Source: Dicaeum eximium (Eukaryota > Chordata > Aves > Passeriformes > Dicaeidae). From it: 64,000 nucleotides of DNA. A program made the position numbers and the translations under genes. The DNA is taken from positions 1,184,208 through 1,248,207 of the forward strand of contig VWZP01008343.1 of the NCBI GenBank assembly GCA_013396995.1. The letters run 5' to 3'. Positions 1 through 11,836 of this stretch are shown here, one piece after another. The notes beneath the pieces were generated by a model. The model had not been told where the DNA came from. It saw only the letters and a program-made list of their open reading frames with translations, and ran no database searches. Numbering within the stretch: the stretch's first letter is position 1; every line of letters starts with the position of its first letter.

Positions 1-317
1 TTACAATGTAATTGCCATCCCAATTTCAGTGAAGTTCTGAAATATTTTTCTTTCATGCTCATCAAAGAGTTGTAAGGGTTTTACAAAACTTCAAACACTG
101 CATTTGGGGCAGTAGGGAATGGAAGGAAAACAACACTCGCCCAAAGCCATAGGCTGAAGGAGACTGTTGTATAGATTACAGTAACTCCACCCTTGGATGG
201 AAGGAGAAAGATATCTTTCTTTCCCATCATATATTCCCAGAACTCACTAAGTCATCTCTGTCTGCAAATCTTCCTTAGCTCTAGAAATCTGTAGAGAAAC
301 ATGTAATAAATAAAACA
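1..317. other. AT-rich noncoding flank, nothing recognised
   Basis: Plain AT-rich sequence with frequent stops in every frame. I see no gene, RNA or repeat signature before the SINE that begins near 318. Confidence 0.6.
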
Positions 318-439
318 AGATATTCTGAGTTGGAAGGGACACACAAAGTTCAGCTCTCAAGTGAATGGCCCCTATGGAGATGGAACCCACAACCTTGGTG
401 TTATAAGCACCATGCTGTAACCAGCTGAGCTAATTTCAG
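318..439 (-). mobile_element. tRNA-Ile-derived SINE with CR1-like tail (TguSINE1 type)
   Basis: Read on the minus strand, positions 439 to 366 form a 74-nt tRNA-like unit that follows tRNA-Ile closely. The A box (TAGCTCAGCTGG) is an exact match to the pol III consensus. The anticodon stem-loop carries TAT in a seven-base loop (CTTATAA). The T arm holds a damaged B box (GGTTCCATCTC). The acceptor end reads GGGGCCA. From 365 down to about 318 the sequence changes to a short tail resembling the 3' end of CR1 LINEs. A tRNA head joined to a CR1 tail is the known design of the passerine SINE TguSINE1, which is thought to be copied by CR1 reverse transcriptase. The acceptor stem pairs poorly, so a functional tRNA gene is unlikely. 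Target-site duplications were not clear. Confidence 0.75.
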
Positions 440-3182
440 TGGTATATTTGTGCATGAAAAGTGCTTAAAAAGTCAGTCTCCCTATTTTCTTAGGTTACAA
501 AATACAATTTAAATTAAGAAACAAGTAACTAATTGGTATGTATGGAAAACAAATAGTTATCCACAATTCGGTACCATAAATATTTCCAATTAACATTTTA
601 GCATGAAGCATATGGTTAAGAACCTAGGTTCAATTCAAGCAGAACTCCATTTGGGATTTAACTGATAGGTATTCTGCAAAACTCTACAGCATGTTTAGCA
701 AACAGCAGCAAAAAATGTGTGACCAATTTAATCAGCATGTGCATTGGGAGTGGCTATAAATATGTTTCTAATGAATACCCAACAACCCTTGTGAAATCAA
801 CATTTATGTGCTGCTTTTTCTCTCCCTCCTCCACCTGTCTTCTGAACCTTGCAGTGTGTGTATTCACTGGTGAAAACAAAAACAAAGAAACAAAAGCAAA
901 ACCTACATGCAAGGGCAAGAGAGGAGCTCTTGCAGCTGAGCAGTCTGACAGAGAGGAGGGCAGGTTACCTCCTCACCACCTTCACCTGGATTAATGTGGG
1001 CACCCACACGAACACAAATGTTTACACTTGTAAACAGAGGTGTGTGGAGTAGCACCAAAGCTTCTCTTGCCTCTGAGGTTTTGAAAATCTTTGTTCTAAC
1101 ATGTGGATGATGGGACAGGCATTAGGGAAGTGCTCCACAGGCTCTGTTCCTCTGAAACAAGTAGGGTCAGAATATAGCTGTGAACCTAGCAGGAATGGGG
1201 AAGGGATTTATGTCACCACTCTTTGTTAGATCCTTTCAGAAGAGGACAGCTGTCTATAGACTGATCTCCTGCACAGACTATTGTGAAATATTGGTCCTGG
1301 ATCTATTACGAAAATGCCAGCAGTCTTTCATCCACTATGGTATGTTTCTATGTTCTCTTTGATAGAGCAGTATTCCATTTACTCAGAGCAGCAGAGCACT
1401 GTTTTGAAGGTCTTTTGTCTTTGCAGTGCCACAGTAAAAGCTGGTGATGTTGGAGTGGCTTCTGGTACTTGGAAAACACAGTGTAACAAATCTGTGGAGC
1501 TGCATGCCTGAGAAGGGAAAAGAGGACTAAGTAGCTGTTCAGGACTGAGACTGTGCTTTCCATATTTACTGACATTAAGTAAAATGTTCTTGCTTGGGAG
1601 AAGAATTTAATCAATCAAGAAATGATTTTAAGTACCTTTAAAATTGCTTGTTGTCCCAATTCTATATGCTAATGCAATGATTCATGCGGCTTCAGTACTG
1701 CAGGTTGCAATCAGCCTTTCCAGTAACTAAACACAATCCTTTTAACTAGCATCCTGTAAAATCCACATTAAGAGGCTGCAAGCCTACTTCATTAATCTTT
1801 TCATTAATCTTCCATTCACCCATGAGACAAGAGGGGTCCTAGGCATCTGTGGTCTATTATATGCTGATTTTACCCCTTAAATATCTAGAATACATAACAA
1901 TAATAGTTTAGTGTGCATTGTTGCAAACGTGCCTGACAGCATTTCTATCTTGATCTGATAAAAAAAACCATGTAAGCCAATTAAAATTCTGTTCTGGGGG
2001 ATTGGTTCATATCTAAAATTTTTCTGAAGTATTTGAAACATTTCCTTTTAGGAAAAAAATATGAGATATGGGCTGACAGCTTGTATGACAAGTTTTAACC
2101 CAATGGGATTTGAAAAAAGATGATAAATTAATCCTGAAAATCCAGATTTATAACAGAAAGCCTTTTAGTCTCTCACCTGTATTGCTAGTGAGAGCTGTTA
2201 GAATACTAACACTTCTTTAAAAAGCCCTTCAAAATGTTTTCTTTTCAAAATTCAGACTTTAAAATAGTTTAGTTGCAACAAAGTGCCAAAGCTATAGCAG
2301 TGGAAAGGAGAAAAATCCCTTCTTTAGATTTTTTTTGTTAAATTCATTTTATTAATCAGAAACATTTTCAAACCATTTAAAAATAAAATTCTGCATTTAA
2401 AAAGTAATCCTTTAGCTTCTATGGAGCACTCCAACTAAAGACTTTGGAGTTTTTGCCAACTTTCATGAACTTAGGCTCTCAACCATTATGTGGAACATAT
2501 AATTGCTCTCATTTACAACTGGATAAACTGAATGCACTCAAAGTGACTTAGGTATTACAGTCCTTCTTCCTCCCCACTTCTACTGTGCCTTTCAAAAATT
2601 AGTTATTCATTGCCCCAGAATTCGCATGAAAATTATTTATATTCCCATTCATGTAGAAGATTAATTAATCTACTAAATTTATGTGAAAGATTTGTTTTCC
2701 ATTCCATATTTCAGGGGAGACATGGGAATGTACCATCCAAAATAGATACTAGGGAGCAACAGAAATATCAGCCAACAAACAATCAAAGGCTGAAGTTCAT
2801 TCCACGCCATGTGAGCTACCCAAGCTAGGAGCTTAACTGTTCTGCACTTCTGTAGGTAGCAGAGGAAGATGTAAATTCAAGTCTGAAATGTAAATTAAAA
2901 TCTGTAAATTCAAGTCAGCCACCAAGTGAAAGGATAACAGATTTTCCCCCTAAAGGTAGTGCCTCAGAGAACCAAAGTGCAATGTCTTTCAATTTAGCCC
3001 TTTTCCTTATTTGTTTTTTGCTTAGAAATCTAGGATGTTTCTTCTCCCTGTAAAGTTATGCAAAGAACTCCAAGCATCTCACTGAGGGCTCTGGAATCTT
3101 TCCACAGCCCTGGCATTTCCCAGTGATATAATACCTTTATTCAGAGGGCAAGCTAAAATCACATATGGCTGAACAGCAACAT
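440..3182. other. AT-rich noncoding sequence
   Basis: No gene recognised. Open frames at 719-994, 849-1052, 1180-1511 and 2610-2828 are short, overlap one another in different frames and show no known domain. Minor structure only: a purine-rich patch at 870-960, and a 14-bp direct repeat (TGTAAATTCAAGTC) at 2870 and 2903. Confidence 0.6.
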
Positions 3183-3185
3183 GAA

Positions 3186-3230
3186 GGATAGGAGGGGATG
3201 GGATGGAATAGGATAAGATAGGATAGGATA
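3186..3230. repeat. GGATA-type simple repeat
   Basis: Degenerate pentanucleotide array built from GGATA, GGATG and AGATA units, followed directly by ordinary AT-rich sequence. Confidence 0.75.
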
Positions 3231-3915
3231 CATTAAGATAAAAAGGGTAACTAATTTATTCCTGGTTTTGTCTTGTTTCTAAAATACATTAAATATCCTT
3301 GTGATATTTTTTGTTAATACGTATTTCCTTCCTACTCTTACTAGTGATAGACTGTGGGCATCTACTGTCTAGTCTGCTTTTGAATCCTTTCTTCCCATTA
3401 TGTAGTTTCCAAACAGACCCAGGAACTTTACTACTAAATCAAAGTTCACTTACTCAATCTTTGTTCTCTGACTGGAACCTTAAGTAGCTGCAGACTTGAA
3501 CTTTCTTAAGTAACTGGAATCAAGCAGAAAAAGGAGAAATCTAATCTCCCTACACATCTCTGTGGATAAAATATGGTTAACAGCATACACTTGGTGCATT
3601 TTCACTGTCCAGAAAGGTAGCATTGCTAGATTTATTCCATTTATACACTGCAGAGCTCTGCCCATGTTAAGTATTTGATTGTATTCAGCAATTGCTGTCT
3701 GATCATCAATGTCCGTGAATCCATTTGTGGCAACACATAAAATTCTCCCTCACTACCAGCATTCTCAGCAATTGTAATTTCCCCAAAGAGATGGGAGATT
3801 TATTTTAGCCAGCTACAGTACTTGAGACATTTATCAGTGCTGGACATTGTACAGCCGCTAAATGACCCTCCTGGAATACATGACAAACCAAATCTTTCCT
3901 CCCTCTCTGCTTTCC

Positions 3916-3916
<1 letters not shown>
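3231..3916. other. AT-rich noncoding sequence
   Basis: Nothing recognised. A 61-codon minus-strand frame at 3480-3665 has no features of a real protein. Confidence 0.55.
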
Positions 3917-3951
<35 letters not shown>

Positions 3952-4015
3952 TTTCTTTCCTTCCTTAGTTTCTTCATCTCTCCCCCATTTTCTCTTTTTA
4001 GTTTTTCCTTCCTTG
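3917..4015. repeat. CTTT microsatellite in a pyrimidine-rich tract
   Basis: About nine CTTT units at 3917-3952 run into a longer C/T-rich stretch to about 4015. On the minus strand this encodes the Lys/Glu-rich part of a spurious 93-codon frame (3805-4086). Confidence 0.85.
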
Positions 4016-5439
4016 CTGAGAATGACTAAGAAAAATGGAAATGTATGGGAGCCTAAATAAATGCCCAAAGCATCACACAGGGCCATTATGTTCCTTCAGT
4101 GCTCTGCTGTGTTGACATTCAGGCTCATATTGTCGTTTACAATGCACTGAGGCATTCAGCGGCTCCTACGATGATCTGAATCTCATGACTTACAGTCCAT
4201 GTGTCAGTTGCTCCAGTGGACAGGGATTTTTTAAAGCAGAATGTCAGCCAGTGAGGGATGTCAAAGTGGTTGAAAGACTATGTCATTGTTCCAGCTACAT
4301 TAAACAAAAATGTTTTCAGAGTTTCTGTGGCTGCTGTGCTGTCACCAGTCAGCATCTACCTGTCTAGTGGCTTAGAACCTGAGGAAAGGCAAAATGAGAG
4401 CACAAAGGAAGGCATTTCTAAAGACTGTGGGACTAACATAATTGCTCATGATTGTTCAAAGGTGACAATTTTCCATTTTCAGGTCATGTTTTACTATTGT
4501 ATGAGGGTTTTCCTTTCCTAAAAGATTACAGGGAAATAAAATATGTTCAGAAACATAAATATATACATCGAGTATTTATATTCAAAACCAACTGGGAAAA
4601 CAGCTTCAGCAATTTCCCATTAATGCACTTCTAAGTATTGAGAAACTTGTATTTGTGACTTTTCCACCAGAAGCATCATTATTTTACTCAGCATCCCTTC
4701 TGCAATTGTAATGTGCCACTCTTGCATCTCCTTTTTTCCAATGATTGTTTCATGCTGTCCAGAAAGTCTTCAAGCTGTTTTAAACTGATTTGCAAATGCA
4801 ACTGATTGCTCACACTAGCTCTTTATACTGTATGTTATGCTCAAATTCTGGGTTTTGGGCGAGGATGAAGCATACTGTATAAATATATACATGAAATTGA
4901 GAATTTATACTCAATTGATACTTTAACACTGCGGTTCAAGGATTATACTTCATCCTAATTTTACAGAAGAAGAAAGAAGGAATGATAATGCAGCTATAAT
5001 ACTTGTATGGAGAAAGAAACTTCAATAGTATTAATAATGCAGTTAAACATTTCTTAATTTATGTTCCTTTTTCAGGTGTTATGCCTTCCCTTTCACTGCT
5101 TTTGGGGATCTTATACTACTGAATACTTAAAATAGCTTCTTAAAATAGTTTTGGACTGCTAGAGAGGGGAACACCACAGCTGTCAGGTTGTTCTTTTTGC
5201 TCTGGCAGGAATATGATATTACTGGCTTCACATTCTAGAATCCACTTGGGAACATTTTTATATGTTTGTTAGCATGCTTTAAAAATTTTACTCTGTCTAC
5301 ATTGATCATCAGCTCTCTGTTATATCCAAATTGGCTGTATATTGTGGCTTACCCCAAAACCAGTTTTGCCCAGATCCAGCTCTGCATTGCTGCAACTGAT
5401 CATGGATGAGTTAACAGTCATGAGAGGTTTATAGCTGTG
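4016..5439. other. AT-rich noncoding sequence
   Basis: No gene or repeat recognised. The overlapping plus-strand frames at 4185-4367, 4258-4521 and 4452-4634 are short and share no family signature. Confidence 0.55.
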
Positions 5440-6082
5440 GGTTTGTTGGTGCCAGCCTTTTCCTCATGCCTCATCTCATGCCAGTGCTCCTCTGCATTGG
5501 TCCTTGAAGACCTTTGCTATCATACCAGGACTGCATTTCTCCACTTTGTTCTGTTAGGGCCAAAAATCTCCTTCTGCAAATAGTAACTTCTCACTGCTTC
5601 AATCTCTCTTCTGAGGAAATGTAGCCATAGACAAGCAAATTAGCCACAGACATCTGGGCATTTAGAGAAACTGTGGCCATTATTAACCAGGAGAAACGAT
5701 GCTGTGGGCAGATCAAGAAAAGCTGAAGCAGAGCAGGTTTGGCAAGCCATGCCCCTGCAAACCAAGGAAAAACAGAGAAAACCTATGGCCACGTACTAGC
5801 AATGGCAATGCCATGTTGCAGGGCATAAATACTGCATGTGTCAGATCCACCACAGCAGAGGGAGAGGAGGTCAGGCCTTGTTTCAGGCAGACAAACTGGG
5901 CAGTGCAGCAATGTCAAGCACGGTTAATTTTTCACCTGTTTCAGTTTCCCTGGTGTGATTTTGCTGAGGAGACTGATGGAGAACTTGCAGCTGATTCCAT
6001 TAGTGCAAGGATCAAAATACCAAGTGCAAATATTTTACAAATCTACATGTGCTTAAATTCTTACTGTGAAACTATTTAATGA
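5440..6082. other. Unclassified GC-raised block with a 126-codon frame
   Basis: Base composition is noticeably richer in G+C than the flanks, and repeat-like wording (CAGCAG, CCACAGCAGAGGGAG) appears. An open frame of 126 codons starts at the ATG at 5699 and stops at 6079. Its product is rich in Arg, Lys and Cys at the start but matches no family I know. A TATA-like motif (CATAAATA) lies at about 5824. An old LTR fragment is possible, since its texture resembles avian LTRs, but I cannot place it in a family. I do not call it coding. Confidence 0.3.
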
Positions 6083-7159
6083 AATCTTTTGTGAGAAAAA
6101 CCCAGAGGCGTTGATGTAAATGGTTCTAAAATATTTTTTATTTCTGTTCTGAATTAAAAGCAGTGCTTCAAAGTCTGGTACATTGTACCATAGCTGTGAT
6201 CTGATTGAAGAAGCCTCAGTTCTGGTCATTTTATACAGCATAATGATACAGCATTATTTCAGAGCAGCAGAACCCATCTGGTGGCATTTAAAATATGGAG
6301 GAGTTGTTTTTTCTAAAATAAAATGAAAAATGACTCCTTTTTTTGCATTAATTATGAGAATTATGTGGGCTCTTTCTGTCATTTTATTTTTCTTTTCTGA
6401 GTCCAGCAACAGATACAAGATACAATAAATAATAAAGTAACCTGTGGATTGGAGGATGGCCTTGTGCATCCATGGTTTCTGATAAAAAAAAAATTGTGGC
6501 ATTTTTTATTTCTGCATAACATGAATTCATCCTGATCCCTGATGAGATTTTAGATAGCATAAAAACATCCATCTCAAATAAAGTGTTTATTAAAATAACT
6601 CATATATCCTATCTTGTTGTTACGTTTTATCAGTCATGAATGAGCTCCCTAAGGATGTAAACATATGACTGGAACTAATTTGATGCACTAAAAATGAATA
6701 TTCCTTACTTTAGACCCTTTCTATCTCTGAATAAACATGTTATTACTGATAAAGCTGACATGAACTGAGATTACCTTTTTCTCAACATTAAACAAATCCG
6801 ATACCATTTAAATATAAATCAGTCACAGCCTCATTTTGTGTTTTTTTTTTCTTTTTAAAAATTTTATTTTCATGCTAGTTAAAATTGCAAAATAGTAGAA
6901 AACTGTAAATTGAATATTATTCTTAAGCCTGTCAGAGGTGAATCTGCTCAATCTGAGTCTGAAATGACAAGCACATCAGTCACTGACACAAACCAGCTGC
7001 CAGGCCTCTTTTATATGCAAGTCATTCAGTGAGATATCAAAATGTGGAAAATATAATACTCCTACCAACATTTCTTGTTGAATTAATGCCCAGGTGAGTT
7101 CTTCTGAAATGCTGTAGTTGTATCTTAGAAAAAACAAGAAGCAGTAAAGCATCATACTT
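6083..7159. other. AT-rich noncoding sequence
   Basis: Several short minus-strand frames (6053-6572, 6976-7285) occur, but none has a recognisable motif. A T-rich run sits at about 6839-6875. Nothing else seen. Confidence 0.55.
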
Positions 7160-7560
7160 ATTAGGACCCAATTTGCCACAGCAGCAGTCAAGTGCTTCAG
7201 CCTTTCCCAGATGCCATGGTGAGGGAGGACAGGGGATTGGGAAATTTAGATTAAATTCATCGTGCGCTGCGCATTTAGAATTCAATATTGACAGCTCTAA
7301 TTACACACACCTTTCCATCACAAGTTCATCAGCTAAGAGGGAAACACTAGAAACAACAGTATCAACTTCTCATGAAAATAAATATATAAGTGCAGAGCGA
7401 AGCACTCCAGAGCTTCTGATCTTTCACCTTTCTTTCTGGCAAATCCCCACATGTTTTTCTCTGTGCTTTTTTAAAAATTATTTTTCAAATAGGAAGAAGA
7501 CGAAAAACGAGCTGTCTAGATATTAAGCCTTCATTCAAAGTATAACTTTAAAATATTACA
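7160..7560. other. Candidate conserved noncoding (enhancer-like) block
   Basis: This segment stands out for complexity and CpG content. Three CpGs fall in the 11 bases from 7261, close to an NRF1-like GCGC pattern. Nearby are homeodomain-type TAATTA at about 7299, TGACAG at about 7290 (TALE homeobox type) and TCAAGTGC at 7188 (NKX2 type). A 117-codon plus-strand frame (7173-7526) covers the block but begins in a glutamine run and has no domain. Regulatory function is inference only. Confidence 0.25.
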
Positions 7561-9366
7561 GCCAGGGTGTAGGGAGTGATATATTCTTCGGATATTTGCC
7601 TTCCAGCAGCTTTTTAAAAACAAGAAATCTCAGCTACTCTTCAGGCTTCTTCCAGCACTGATGAAGAGAAATAAGGACCTGGAGAGGGCAAATATTTTAG
7701 AATAGGTTGGACCATTTCACAGGAATAATTAATTCTCTGTCAGCAAAAGAGAGAGCTTGAATGACTAAATGATGGTTGAGATGAATCCTGCTCTTTCAGA
7801 ATACCACTAAGAGCACAATAAGTTCTGTATGACATTAGGCATACTTATGTCCTCTGTGCAACTGCATGTGTCATCCATAGTCCAAATGCAGCACTTTACA
7901 GCACTGGAACAGATGTTGCAGTCAGTTAATTTTAAATATGATTTCCACCAGCACAGAAGCTGATTGAAGTAATTCATCAGCATATCCCAAGTTAAGTAAG
8001 TGAGAACTTGCTCAGTCAAGTTACAATTCACAAGTTGCACATCATGAAAGATGGGGTTTTATTTATAGGATATTGTTCTCAGTAAGAACAACTCATTCAT
8101 TGTTCCAGTAAACAGTTTTTGTGAGCGATTACATGTAAGTAATTCTAAACCTCACTAGTGTGGGAACAGTTCTATGCTTTTCTTCTCTGAGTCTAGTTCT
8201 GTATATTTAGTAAAATTTGAATTTTGAACCCTTACAAAGTATGGCTATATCTTTTTTTTTTTTTTAGCACCATGTCTCCAGGGAAATTAAAGTTCAATTT
8301 TGAGTTAGGCTATGAATTAACTACTGCGAAATCTTGGTTTAGATTTAACATCAATTAGAGGATGTTTAATCCAAATGAGCTATAAGGTCACAGCCAGTCC
8401 TTATGTAGTAAATTCCCTGTGATATGGAAGTGTGCCAGGAAGTTTAAGGAAAGGGTCACTGGTGTCCAAATAAGATGGAGATATGCCTAGCTCAGGATGA
8501 GTTAGGGCAAAGTGAGCACAGTCAGTAAAGAATTTCTTGTCTGATTTTCCATTTTAAAACTATTTATTCAAACATTCATAAAATATGGAGGTATTGTAAA
8601 ACTGCTATGGATGAACCCTCCAGTCATTTAACTTTCAAATAATTTGGCCATGTGAGTAATAGTGGAACACAAACTTCTTGTGTGTGTTCATGGAAACCAT
8701 GATTTATTTTCCTTGTTCATTTTACAACATTACTTTCCTAGTGCATGACTCAGTTTTTTTTAGTAACATAAATGACTTTAAAGAGAAAATAAGAATCAAT
8801 CTTTATTTACATGTAAATCTGTATTTTATCTGTGAATATGGCATGAAATGTATTTGACATTTTTGTCTTTATAGAAGCAATAGGCTGTAGAACTTTGCAA
8901 GCTAGCAGAAGTTTCTACATTCAAAAATGTCCAAGACTTTGCTATATCTTTAGTAAAAATAATCCTTTTATCAGCATTATGAATATTTTAATAAGCATAT
9001 GATTCAGTTCCTCACAGCTAGTTGCAGGGTTCAGTTGTTGCCATGAAGGCTGCTGTAAAGATTACTGTATCTCCTACTAAATGTTTCCTTTTGTTTCATT
9101 ACAGATATTATTCATTACAAAGAAAATTTTCTCAATAGGTGCATTAATGTTCTCATATGCTAAAGACTCTTCTGTTAAAACATTCTGATACTTGGACAAA
9201 AGGCATTATTTAAAAAAAAAATTTAAGCATCTCACATCCAGCAGAATTCCATATTTTGTTTATCTGAGAATCTTTTTGTTACCTAACAGGCACAAAGTAC
9301 TTGACATTGACAAGAAGCATTCAAACAATTTTCATGGTAAGTTGTCTGGAGTTGCATTTCTGCCTT
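7561..9366. other. AT-rich noncoding sequence
   Basis: No gene recognised. A minus-strand frame at 7807-8040 is short and has no known features. A run of about 15 T lies at 8252-8266. Confidence 0.55.
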
Positions 9367-9505
9367 GGTTTGTGTTCTTTTGGGGTTTTTTTTGTCTTTT
9401 TATGTTTGTTTTGCCTTTTTTGGGGAGGGGTTGGCTTTTTGTTTGTTTTCTTTTTTTTGTTGGGTTTTTTTTGATTTATGGGTTGTTGTTGTTTTTTAAT
9501 AGTGG
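9367..9505. repeat. T/G-rich low-complexity tract
   Basis: Long runs of T are broken by G clusters, including GGGGAGGGG at about 9422-9430. The frames through it (plus 9192-9518, minus 9321-9584) encode only Phe/Gly-rich or Lys/Pro-rich strings and are artefacts of composition. Confidence 0.8.
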
Positions 9506-11253
9506 TATCCCTGATTGAGTGTCTGACAAGTAAGAAGCTCTCTATATGTTCTGGCCATTTACAAACTCTGTGGAAATTCTGCACTCTGTCTGGGCACAGG
9601 TTGTTAACAGAATGATGTCCTCAGTTTTCTATGTAGATACATATGTCTAGTCTACAGTGTTGCTTGCTTCAGTCAGTAAATTTTCCATAGCACTGAAGTA
9701 CCAGTTAGCACTTTTCAGGCGAAAGCAATAGATGCCATTTTCTCCAAAGTCAGTGAATGCTGCAGGTCTAAAAACCCATTTAATTTCCTTAATCCATGTG
9801 TAACAATAAAAGTCCCTAAATATTATATAGAAAGCCTGGGTTACTTGTTCCATGTCCATCCAGAGCTATGAAGAATATGAGCAATTGCCAGTCTGGTTTA
9901 AGTGAACAGGTAGGCTGCATTCCACGGAGCCATTCTCTGGCTGGGTGCTTCTGTCTCCAAAATATCATGTTCATAGTTCGGTATTTCTTTTTAGAAGGCA
10001 TTGTTTGAAAGGTGTGCATTTGAGTGGATTTGTAAAAACTTTTCAAAGCATCCATTTATCCATTTACTAAAATAGAAAATGCAAAACAGAATTGCAATGC
10101 AATCAAAGAATGATTTTTTCTAATATTTACATGGAGGCTTATTTATATGTCATTTGACTTTCAAAGAAGTTCGCTTAAGTGTGAGCAAGTGCCCAATTCA
10201 AAATTGAAGTAGCTTTGTATTTATCCCCAGGTTAGATTTTGTTTCAAATCTTCATATGGTTTGTATGAGCTCTTATAATTACATCAGAAGTGTCTCTAAA
10301 AGCCATTTCTCCTTTTAAATATGCAAAATTTATCAGTGATTAGTAAACATCTGTTACCAAGTGTGTTGTAGAATATTGTCTCTACATCATGATAGGAGGA
10401 TTGCATTTAATCTGTTCTAACAGCTCAAAAGATTAAAGGTATAAGTACTTTAATAAAAGTTAGTTTTCTTGTTTACAATTTTTTCATCATGTTTCAAACT
10501 TTCAAATATCTACATTGATACATATTATTATGTTGACAAATTCCATCTGATTAATTTCTCTAATCTTTCAGTAACAGTGGAGTGATGCTTTACTCTCTGT
10601 ACGAGAAATTAGATAAGGTGAGAGAATACTCTCGGTCCTGTATTAGCAATACCTAATGGAGTGTTTTTTCCAGGTCACAGGATACCCTCACCGCCAGGAC
10701 AGTACTGCCAAAATTGTTACATTGTGTTAGAACTGTTTATCTGGGATAAAGGCACAGACAGCTCTAAAAACAGTCTTTTCGAAAGCTCTCTGTGAAGTAG
10801 AAGACCTCAAGAAGACTGCAGGAGTGGAAAAATCAATTCACACAGGTTTCTCTAGTGATAAACCCAGTAGTTAGCACTGTTTAAACAAATGACCGAAGTA
10901 GTTGTTTAACTGTGAGCCTCTGTTCCTCACAACCACAGCCTTTCAAGTTTTGAAGCGAACCATTTGTTGATAAATGCTCAGATACTCAGATGCTGTAGCA
11001 GAACTAATATGCCAGCTGTATCTAGTTTTGTTTTGCTCCAGTGAGGAATTTAGGTGTCCCAAGTCAAATAAGTATTTAATCACAGTCTTACATCTTCTTT
11101 AAGCATTTTGTTGAATTTAAGCAATGAATTCACAACTTCTCTTGCCATGTACGTCCCCCTGAGTCCCTAATGAAGTTAGAGGACTGTAGCTTTCCCAGGA
11201 GTGGACTGTAATACTCTTGCTTCAATCTTTCTGAAAGAAGAGCTATTACAAAT
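9506..11253. other. AT-rich noncoding sequence
   Basis: Nothing certain. Two overlapping minus-strand frames (9647-9859 and 9816-10055) have a fairly protein-like residue mix but match no family known to me. No splice sites or promoter support a gene here. Confidence 0.5.
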
Positions 11254-11836
11254 TGTTGTACTTTTAACACCAACCAACAACTCAGCACTACAGAGTTACT
11301 CACTTCCAACAGTGGGGTAAGGGAGAGGGTTGAAAGAGTAAAAGTGAGGAAACACATGGGTTGAGATAAAGACAATTTAAAAAGTAAAGAAGTCACCAGC
11401 AAAGGAAAACAAGGAATGATTCATCACTTCCCATGGGCAGGCAGGTTTTCAGCCATCCCCAGCACAGCAGGGCTCCCTCACATGTTAACAGTGACTTGGG
11501 AAGACAAATGTCATCACTCGAAACATTCCTCTTCTTCCTTCTTCTTCCCTCCAGCTTTATGTGCTGAGCATGATGCTATATAGTACAGGATATTCCTTTG
11601 GCCAGTTGGGGTCAGCTGTCCAGGCTGTGTCCCCTCCCAGCTGCTTGTGCCCCCCTACCCACTCTCTGTTGGGGGAGGGTGAGAGGCAGAAAATGCCTTG
11701 ACTTGGTGCAAGCACTGGTGAGCAGTAACAAAAACATCCCTGTGACATCAGCTGTGTTTTCAGCACAAATCTAAAACACAGCCCCATACCAGTTACTGTT
11801 GAGAAAATTAACTCTATCCCAGTCATAACCAGCACA
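11254..11836 (-). mobile_element. Avian endogenous retrovirus LTR (ERVL-like), apparently solo
   Basis: On the minus strand the element starts TGTGCTGGTTATGACTGGGA at 11836 and ends GTTAAAAGTACAACA at 11254, so it has the TG...CA ends expected of an LTR. Its opening and closing phrases match a common bird LTR type. A TATA box (TATATA) lies at 11577-11582 in correct orientation. Length is 583 bp. The 102-codon and 90-codon minus-strand frames here (11557-11865 and 11130-11402) are LTR sequence, not genes. No internal retroviral region adjoins either end. The five bases on each side (CAAAT and AAAAC) do not match, so the target duplication has decayed or the ends are slightly off. Confidence 0.75.

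Noticed and set aside
366..439. Functional tRNA-Ile gene on the minus strand
   Set aside because: The acceptor stem pairs poorly, the B box is damaged and a CR1-like tail follows, so a SINE is the better reading.
3805..4086. 93-codon Lys/Glu-rich minus-strand protein
   Set aside because: It is the translation of the CTTT microsatellite and its pyrimidine-rich surroundings.
9192..9584. Hydrophobic or Lys-rich small proteins on either strand
   Set aside because: Both frames are read through a T/G low-complexity tract.
9647..10055. Two adjoining minus-strand frames that might be a processed pseudogene
   Set aside because: The residues look protein-like in places, but no family is recognisable, the frames overlap out of phase and there is no poly-A or flanking duplication.
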